A stretch of 20,568 nt of DNA, taken from a virus. This document shows, one piece after another, positions 14,658-20,568 of this stretch. Position numbers and translations under genes: made by a program. The notes beneath the pieces are model-generated. The model made no database searches, was not told the origin of the DNA, and worked only from the letters and a program-made list of their open reading frames with translations. Within the stretch, counting starts at the first letter, position 1; each line of letters opens with the position of its first letter. The DNA lies in the IMG/VR virus record IMGVR_UViG_3300042542_002163, positions 1 through 20,568 of that record; one strand, 5' to 3'.

Positions 14658-15821
14658 ATGGCCTTAACTATAACGCAAACTCCAGCAACCTGCTCATTAG
14701 CACAATCCCCTACAATATTTACATTATCGGAAAGTGGTGGTGTAGTATCAAGTGCATCATTTCAATATTATGCAGATTTGTATTATTGGGATGGAACAAC
14801 CGCACAATCAAGTTCAATACCTGAATACCAATTAGTGAAGTATCCAAATGCTTCTGGTGTTGGTATATTTGATGTTAGCAAGATTATAAACTCTACACTA
14901 CAAGATACTAGACAAGAGAATCCTTCAAATGTTAAATACTTTAAGATTGATGGATACTTTAGATACCAATCAGCTTCACTATTTGTAACATCTTCGCATG
15001 TTCAATCAGCTACATTTAAAGGATTAGATGGATATGGTATATTCCCTGAGCAAGTAGGTGCATCAATAACAACAACAACTCCACATTGGCCTTTAATGAC
15101 AAGTGGACCTGTATCACAATCATTCTTTGATAGTAATAGAGGTACTGTTGGCGTATTTACTGGAGGAGCCGGCGTAGTAAGTGAGATACCAACTAAAGTA
15201 AGAATTGTAAGTGACTTAGGTACAACTGATATTAACGTATCATCATCTATTTCATCTTCACAACAAATTCAGCAAGTTCCTTTATTCCCTTCAGAACCTG
15301 GATTCCCTTATGCTTCACCTGAATATTATACTATACAAGCTTATAATGGAAGTACTGCATTAGGTACTCCAATTTATTTTAACTTTAAGTGTGAGCAAAA
15401 GTATCCTAATATTAGAATTAAATGGAAAAATAGATTTGGACAGTTTGATTACTTTAACTTTGATATGGTTAATAAGCAATCATTCAGTACAACTACTAGA
15501 GGATATCAACCACAATTAGGTACATGGACTGGAACTAGCTTACAATATAATAGTGCAGATAGTTCAAATTTAAATTATATTGTAGATTCTAAACAATCTA
15601 TAAGTGTAAATACGGATTGGATTCCTGAAGCTTATAATGAGATTATAAAGCAAATATTAGTTAGTGAGGAAATGTATTGGATTAAGGATGAAAGCTCAAC
15701 AGTGCTGACGCCTGTAACCATAGCAACCGATTCTATTGTATTTAAGACTGGAGTTGTAGAGAAAGTAATTCAATATGGATTTGAATTCAATTTTGGACAA
15801 GGATATAAATTAATTTTATAA
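14658..15821 (+). CDS. Tail structural protein, tail-tip/baseplate type
   Basis: A 387-residue beta-rich protein. Residues 1-230 contain many SSS/SGS turns. The distal part holds YPNIRIKWKNRFGQFDYFNF (about 252-271), followed by RGYQPQLGTW, a segment I recall as strongly conserved in tail proteins of Bacteroidota phages. The C-terminus (EKVIQYGFEFNFGQGYKLIL) is beta. It lies between the neck genes and the 672-residue tail protein, and its stop is one base before that start (TAATATG). I infer a minor tail or tail-tip component such as a distal tail protein. The exact place in the tail cannot be fixed from sequence alone. Confidence 0.6.
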   Translation: MALTITQTPATCSLAQSPTIFTLSESGGVVSSASFQYYADLYYWDGTTAQSSSIPEYQLVKYPNASGVGIFDVSKIINSTLQDTRQENPSNVKYFKIDGYFRYQSASLFVTSSHVQSATFKGLDGYGIFPEQVGASITTTTPHWPLMTSGPVSQSFFDSNRGTVGVFTGGAGVVSEIPTKVRIVSDLGTTDINVSSSISSSQQIQQVPLFPSEPGFPYASPEYYTIQAYNGSTALGTPIYFNFKCEQKYPNIRIKWKNRFGQFDYFNFDMVNKQSFSTTTRGYQPQLGTWTGTSLQYNSADSSNLNYIVDSKQSISVNTDWIPEAYNEIIKQILVSEEMYWIKDESSTVLTPVTIATDSIVFKTGVVEKVIQYGFEFNFGQGYKLIL

Positions 15822-15822
15822 T

Positions 15823-17841
15823 ATGGGAGTTATATCAACACAAGGAATAGAATTCCAACTGGTTGCAAATGGTGAGATATTAGATTTATTTCAAGATGAA
15901 GACATTAAGCTATCTGATAATGTTACAGGTCTATTTGATTTGGGTGTTATACCTGCCGATTTTACTAGGCAGATTACGTTGCCCGGTACCAAAAAGAACA
16001 ATGCTTTTTTTGAGCATGTGTATGATATCAGTGTATTTAATCCTGATACATTTGCTACCAACATAAAAGTTCCAGCTTATTTAGATTTTGGTGGATTGTA
16101 TTTATCGCAAGGATATCTACAATTAAACAAAGTAAATTTATACGCTAACAAATTTATTGATTCGTATGAGGTAACTATTTTTGGAGCAGTATCTTCTTTT
16201 GCAAGAGAGATTAATAGAAGTTTCCTAACTGATTTAAATTCTCTATCAATATATAATCACACATCATCGTTTACTAACATATCATCCTCTTGGAATAATG
16301 GATTATTTTCAGGCTCTATTGTTTATCCATTAGCAGAATATGGACAACGATTAGAATTTACAAAAGGTAATCTTAATCAGTTTGGTGTTGATGATGTAGA
16401 TGGTGCTCTAAGTGTGCAAGATTTTAAACCAGCTATAAAATCAAAATTAGTTTTTGATGCAATATTTAGTGAAGCTGGATATACATACTCATCTTCATTT
16501 ATAAATAATGGTGGGTTGGATGGTGTTTATTTATTATGTAATAGGTCATTAAAATATCCTGTATATGATAATGTTAATTTAGAAACATTTGGTGTTGTTA
16601 AAGTTGGAGCTATTACTGGTAGTGGTATGACAGATGTCCAATTACCTGCTGATACATTTGTTACCCTACCTTGGTATAACAAATTAGAAGACCCACAAAA
16701 CTTTTATAATAATGGTGCATACAAAGTAGAAGTATCAAGCTCTCTTAGAGGAATATTAAATTTGAATATTAATGTAAGTTGTTCAGTAAATAATATGCCT
16801 GGTACTTTTTCAGCAAATGGAACATGGCAACTTCGTTTAATAGAGACTGGTAGTAGTACATCATATTCTTTAAAAGCAATACAATCTTATATACAATTTT
16901 TTGATGAGTTGCAACAAAGTAGAAATGGTGGTATCAATACAACATATCAATTACAAAGTGAATTTACAACTGATAAATTACCGGTAGGAAATTATTATTT
17001 CCAAATTAAACAAAAGCCGAATGTAGCTACTGGTGTATTACCAACTGTAACGATGGACCCTGGTGGTACAACTAAATCATTTTTAAATGTAACAAAAGTA
17101 AATCAGGCAGCTGATGGTAGAGTTATGAATATACCTCTTAATATGCCATTTGGTACACAAGGTATAAAGCAAATAGATTTTCTAACATCAATACAAAAGA
17201 AATTTAATTTAGTAATATATCCATCTAAAACAAAAGTTAATGAATTTATTGTTGAACCTTTTAATGAATGGTACAATAAAGGTAGAAGATGGGATTTTAA
17301 TCAATATGCAAATTTAAATGATAGAATAGAAGTAGTACCTGCTAATAATCTAGCCGTAAACGAATTAAACTTTACGGATACATTAGACCAGGATTATATT
17401 TCACAACAATTTAGTAAAGCAGCAAATAGAGAATTTGGTAAATCATATTTTACTGATACTGAAAACTTCTTTTCACAGGGAAAGTTTGAAGTAAAAACTA
17501 ATGTATCATCAACACAACTATTACAAGTAGCTGGGACTGGTGTATCAGGTTCAGTAGCAAATTTAAATCCTACACCAACTTCATACCAATGGTCAATGGG
17601 ACCTCAAGGATATAGTAATCAATTTGATGCATGTAGTAATACATACTATTATCCTATACAAGTTTATACAGCTGAGCAATCACCATATACTATTACTTAT
17701 TTCTATTATGATTCAGGATTAACATTACCATTTAATGGTAATAATGAATATTGGAAATTCTACTCACCAACATTAGGTAGTACTTACTATGTTGCTGAAA
17801 TAGGAACTGCTGGATATAATTACTATATAACAAACTGTTAA
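15823..17841 (+). CDS. Large baseplate/tail-tip protein, N-terminal part plus a terminal added domain
   Basis: A 672-residue protein. The N-terminus (GIEFQLVANGEILDLFQDED, then ADFTRQITLPGTKKNNAFF) is typical of a large tail protein conserved in Bacteroidota phages. Residues 450-570 include FLTSIQKKFNLVIYPS, KVNEFIVEPFNEWYNKGRRW and ANREFGKSYFTD, which usually lead straight into the segment now coded by the next gene. Instead, the last 90 residues form a separate small domain (FDACSNTYYYPIQVYTAEQ, then YYDSGLTLPFNGNNEYWKF, ending YNYYITNC) and the frame stops at TAA 17839-17841. The following gene continues in the same frame. I infer a split or readthrough tail-tip protein carrying a possible binding domain at the break. 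Confidence 0.7.
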   Translation: MGVISTQGIEFQLVANGEILDLFQDEDIKLSDNVTGLFDLGVIPADFTRQITLPGTKKNNAFFEHVYDISVFNPDTFATNIKVPAYLDFGGLYLSQGYLQLNKVNLYANKFIDSYEVTIFGAVSSFAREINRSFLTDLNSLSIYNHTSSFTNISSSWNNGLFSGSIVYPLAEYGQRLEFTKGNLNQFGVDDVDGALSVQDFKPAIKSKLVFDAIFSEAGYTYSSSFINNGGLDGVYLLCNRSLKYPVYDNVNLETFGVVKVGAITGSGMTDVQLPADTFVTLPWYNKLEDPQNFYNNGAYKVEVSSSLRGILNLNINVSCSVNNMPGTFSANGTWQLRLIETGSSTSYSLKAIQSYIQFFDELQQSRNGGINTTYQLQSEFTTDKLPVGNYYFQIKQKPNVATGVLPTVTMDPGGTTKSFLNVTKVNQAADGRVMNIPLNMPFGTQGIKQIDFLTSIQKKFNLVIYPSKTKVNEFIVEPFNEWYNKGRRWDFNQYANLNDRIEVVPANNLAVNELNFTDTLDQDYISQQFSKAANREFGKSYFTDTENFFSQGKFEVKTNVSSTQLLQVAGTGVSGSVANLNPTPTSYQWSMGPQGYSNQFDACSNTYYYPIQVYTAEQSPYTITYFYYDSGLTLPFNGNNEYWKFYSPTLGSTYYVAEIGTAGYNYYITNC

Positions 17842-17847
17842 AATACT

Positions 17848-18366
17848 ATGTCACAAATTATACCAATATACATACCAACTTATATCTCTGACCAGAATTA
17901 CAATCCGGTTAGAGTACAACCAAGACTTTTATACTACAATAACACAGTTGAGTGTGAAAGATATTATATAAGAAATGGAGCTGATGTAACAAATGAAATA
18001 AATGTATTTCCTTACTTTGATAATTATTCGGTTGTATCAGGTTCGCAGTTTCCTACAGTAGATTCTAAATCACTTCTATTTTTTAATGAACAACCTGTAT
18101 ATGGTTCAGCTCCATCATCATCTTTGTTTTCTCAGTATTGGAATCCGTATGTACAATTACTATATAATCCTAGAACTCGTTTAGTTACAATGTCAGGGAT
18201 TATACCATTGGCAGACTACTTCAATATGGAACTGAATGATATCGTTGAATTTAGAGGGAATGACTACCATTTAAGAGCTATCAATGATTATAATTTATCT
18301 ACTGGTGAATGTAACATACAATTGTTAGGTCCTATATTGGAAGGTGCGTTAAATGTAAATTCTTAA
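17848..18366 (+). CDS. Baseplate protein C-terminal part (separate cistron or readthrough extension)
   Basis: A 172-residue protein in the same frame as the previous gene, two codons after its stop. It contains NPVRVQPRLLYYNNTVECER, SLFSQYWNPYVQLLYNPRTR (about 90-109) and NDIVEFRGNDYHLRAINDYN. From memory these correspond to the C-terminal third of large Bacteroidota-phage tail proteins, where they follow directly on the region now ending at about residue 575 of the upstream gene. This product therefore looks like the detached end of that protein. It may be made from its own ATG (preceded by the A-rich AATACT) or by readthrough of the TAA. Function: tail-tip/baseplate assembly, inferred. Confidence 0.65.
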   Translation: MSQIIPIYIPTYISDQNYNPVRVQPRLLYYNNTVECERYYIRNGADVTNEINVFPYFDNYSVVSGSQFPTVDSKSLLFFNEQPVYGSAPSSSLFSQYWNPYVQLLYNPRTRLVTMSGIIPLADYFNMELNDIVEFRGNDYHLRAINDYNLSTGECNIQLLGPILEGALNVNS

Positions 18367-18379
18367 ATGTTATAATAAT

Positions 18380-18526
18380 ATGATTAAAAATATAATAGAT
18401 TTGTTAGCAATGGGAGAATTCTATGGTATATCCAGAGAAGTTGACACGGCTAAAGGAAAATATAAGATTCCATATAGTTGGAAAGAAGCAAAACAACAAA
18501 TAAAACGCATTTGGTATGGCAGATAA
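18380..18526 (+). CDS. Small 48-residue basic protein overlapping the tape measure start
   Basis: The ATG at 18380 opens a 48-codon frame ending at TAA 18524-18526 (MIKNIIDLLAMGEFYGISRE at the start, SWKEAKQQIKRIWYGR at the end). It overlaps the first four codons of the tape measure gene (18516). The product is basic, with an amphipathic N-terminal helix and a basic, aromatic C-terminus. I recognise no family. The tight overlap is usual for real phage genes and suggests translational coupling to the tape measure. It sits where many phages put a small protein just upstream of the tape measure. A chance ORF is possible given its length. Confidence 0.5.
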   Translation: MIKNIIDLLAMGEFYGISREVDTAKGKYKIPYSWKEAKQQIKRIWYGR

Positions 18527-20568
18527 TACAACAACCTACACAGCCGTTATTGAAACAAAAGTTACTGGTGCCGATGAGGTTGGTGATTTAGGTGATAAGG
18601 CGGAAGGAGCTGATGGTAAATTTAAATCTTTAAGGTCACAGATTAGAGAAACTACTGTTGCTCTACAAAAGCTTGCTGATGAAGGTAAGACTGGAACTAA
18701 AGAATTCCAAGACCTATCAAATCAATTAGATGATTTAAATGATTCACAACAAAGAGTTGCTTTCCAATCTGCTCAAATAGAAGATAAGTTAGCAGCATTA
18801 CCTGGTCCTATTGGTGCCATTGGTAAATCATTTCAAAGTGCTAAAAATGCAGTTGATACATTTGGTAAAACATTAGCTGTATCATTGGGTATTATAGGTT
18901 TATTAGTTTCAGCTTTCTTAGCAATTAAAGAATCATTAAGTAGAACTGAAGAAGGACAAGCTAAGTTAAATAAAATTACTGAAGCATTTACTAAGATAAT
19001 GAACGGAGTGTTTGCTATCATAGAACCAATTGCTATGTTATTCGCTGATTTAGTTATTGAATTGCTATCATCTGATAAGGCGATGAAAGCACTATCTACA
19101 GCTGCAGGTGTTTTATCAGCAACATTCACAACACTATTCAATGTAGGTAAAACTTTAGTAGGATTTATTGTAAACAATATGATTAATGCTTTCAAAACAT
19201 TATCAGAAGTTGCAGGTGGTGCTGGTAAAGTTTTAAAGGGTGTGTTTACCTTTGATTTAGACTTAATTAAGGAAGGTGTATCGCAGGTAGGTGATGGTAT
19301 CAAAAACGGATTTAAAGCTACTGTTGACAATGTAAGGAACACTGTGAAGGGTATTGGCACAGGTATTGCAGATGGAATTAAGAGTGGAATGGAGCAAGGC
19401 TCTAAAGCATTTACAGCCGGCTCTAAAAGATTAACTGAAGCTGAAAAGAAAGCAGCTGAAGAAAGGAAGAAAGCTGCTTTGGAAGCTGGTAAGAAACAAA
19501 GTGAGGATGATAAAAAATTAGCAGAACAAAGAGCAAAAGATTTAGAAGCTGCTAGTAAAGTAGAAACTGAAGCTTATCTTGCTACATTAGATGCTAGAGA
19601 TAAAGAAGTATTTAAGAGAGGACAGAAATTAAATGAAGATATAAAAGCATTAGAAAAAGCTGGTATTAAAGATTTAACTGCTGTTAAGGAAGCTTATCGT
19701 TTAGATGTATTAGCAATCAATACAAAATACGATGAGGAAGAAGCTAAGAAGATAGAAGAAAAGAAAACTAAAGATAAAGAAGCAGCTAAATTAGCATTTG
19801 AAGAAGCTGTATTAAATAATGAGAATCAAACTCAACTTGTTGAAAATAGATATAATTCAGAAATTGCTTTAATTAATGAATCAGAAAAATCTAAGATAGC
19901 AGCTATACAATATGCTAACTCACTATTATTAGAGGATGAAACACTAAACGAAGAACAAAGAAAATCTATAATTCAGCAAGGTGCACAAGCTATAGCTCAG
20001 GTTCAACAACAAGCTGCAACTGACAGATTAGCACAACAAACTCTAAGATACGATGAATTAATTGGAGTTATTGATGCAAAAGAGAAGTTAGCACTTTCTA
20101 ATACTGAACTTAATGAAGCTCAGAAAACTAAGATACAATTAGATGCAATTGCTGAAAGAAAAGCAATTGAGCAATTAGCTACTGAAGATGCTATATTAGG
20201 TATTGATACGGAGTTAGAGAGAATAGGAACAACCTTTGATAGAAAGAAAGAGTTAATTGGATTGAAAGAAGCCGAATTGTTATCGCAAGAAGGTTTAACT
20301 GAAAATCAAAGAACTGCTATCAGACAGCAAGGTGCAGATGAAAGAGCAGCAATTGATATGGCTGAAATGGAAGCTAGAGTTGCTTTACAAAATGCTCAAT
20401 TAGATTTAGCTGCACAATTTGGTGGATTATTAAAAACATTGGCTGGAGAGAATAAGAAGGTAGCAATCGCTGGAGTAGTTGTAGAACAAGCTGCAGCAAT
20501 TGGTAAGATATTAGTTAATACAGGTATTGCTAACGCTAAAGCAGTAGCAGCATCTCCATTAACATTTG
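18516..20568 (+). CDS. Tape measure protein (3' end cut by window)
   Basis: The frame is open from ATG 18516 to the window edge (684 codons seen, no stop). Residues 1-90 are polar helices with VTGADEVGDLGDKAEG and LDDLNDSQQRV, a start I recall for tape measures of aquatic Bacteroidota phages. Residues 118-137 form a hydrophobic helix (KTLAVSLGIIGLLVSAFLAI), and 160-182 a second, weaker one. Residues about 300-620 are a long Lys/Glu/Ala/Gln coiled coil. The last visible part (FGGLLKTLAGENKKVAIAGV, then VAASPLTF) is the hydrophobic segment usually found near the tape measure C-terminus, so perhaps only a short tail is missing. It sets tail length and helps DNA entry through the cell envelope. 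Confidence 0.85.
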   Translation, partial: MADNTTTYTAVIETKVTGADEVGDLGDKAEGADGKFKSLRSQIRETTVALQKLADEGKTGTKEFQDLSNQLDDLNDSQQRVAFQSAQIEDKLAALPGPIGAIGKSFQSAKNAVDTFGKTLAVSLGIIGLLVSAFLAIKESLSRTEEGQAKLNKITEAFTKIMNGVFAIIEPIAMLFADLVIELLSSDKAMKALSTAAGVLSATFTTLFNVGKTLVGFIVNNMINAFKTLSEVAGGAGKVLKGVFTFDLDLIKEGVSQVGDGIKNGFKATVDNVRNTVKGIGTGIADGIKSGMEQGSKAFTAGSKRLTEAEKKAAEERKKAALEAGKKQSEDDKKLAEQRAKDLEAASKVETEAYLATLDARDKEVFKRGQKLNEDIKALEKAGIKDLTAVKEAYRLDVLAINTKYDEEEAKKIEEKKTKDKEAAKLAFEEAVLNNENQTQLVENRYNSEIALINESEKSKIAAIQYANSLLLEDETLNEEQRKSIIQQGAQAIAQVQQQAATDRLAQQTLRYDELIGVIDAKEKLALSNTELNEAQKTKIQLDAIAERKAIEQLATEDAILGIDTELERIGTTFDRKKELIGLKEAELLSQEGLTENQRTAIRQQGADERAAIDMAEMEARVALQNAQLDLAAQFGGLLKTLAGENKKVAIAGVVVEQAAAIGKILVNTGIANAKAVAASPLTF

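Noticed and set aside
18833-19360. A 175-codon minus-strand frame
   Set aside because: It lies wholly inside the tape measure coding sequence, on the opposite strand, and has no recognisable protein features.

Overview
This window is a stretch of late (virion morphogenesis) genes from a tailed phage or prophage. Every gene I can support lies on the + strand. Both ends cut through a gene: a coiled-coil-like protein on the left and a tape measure protein on the right. The DNA is clearly AT-rich. Gene starts are preceded by A-rich leaders instead of Shine-Dalgarno sequences, and the virion proteins resemble families I associate with phages of Bacteroidota (Flavobacteria-like hosts, often aquatic). 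The long tape measure gene and the separate tail-tube, terminator-like and gp10-like genes suggest a long-tailed, probably siphovirus-like virion. No sheath gene was seen. The host assignment is inference.

Layout. (1) 1-959: a partial gene, then a gene that looks like a tail assembly chaperone with a programmed -1 frameshift at a T10 run. (2) 1006-1442: two small paralogues sharing a CxC-x9-CC motif. (3) 1459-9031: an adhesion module. It holds a 1071-residue collagen-like fibre with an embedded carbohydrate-binding-like domain, two tandem LamG/concanavalin-like lectins, a glycine-rich adhesin, a small protein resembling phage/GTA spike-base proteins, and a second, larger glycine-rich fibre protein. 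(4) 9084-11395: scaffold-like protein, major capsid protein and major tail (tube) protein, with a hairpin terminator after each of the last two. (5) 11513-14610: an unknown beta-rich protein, the portal, and three connector/neck/tail-completion candidates. (6) 14658-20568: two large tail-tip or baseplate proteins, a 172-residue protein separated from the second by one in-frame stop, a 48-residue ORF, and the tape measure.

The genes fit together as one late programme. Portal, scaffold and capsid protein build the head, and the connectors join it to the tube. The chaperone and tape measure control tail length, the 14.7-18.4 kb genes form the tail tip, and the 1.5-9.0 kb genes supply surface-binding fibres. 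No terminase, lysis, replication, integration, tRNA or CRISPR gene is visible.

The points most worth a second look are: the T10 frameshift with a 102-codon ORF that has no early start codon; the single in-frame TAA that splits a baseplate-type protein just after what looks like an inserted terminal domain; the paired Cys-motif proteins; and a TTGTTAAA motif that recurs in most of the larger intergenic gaps.
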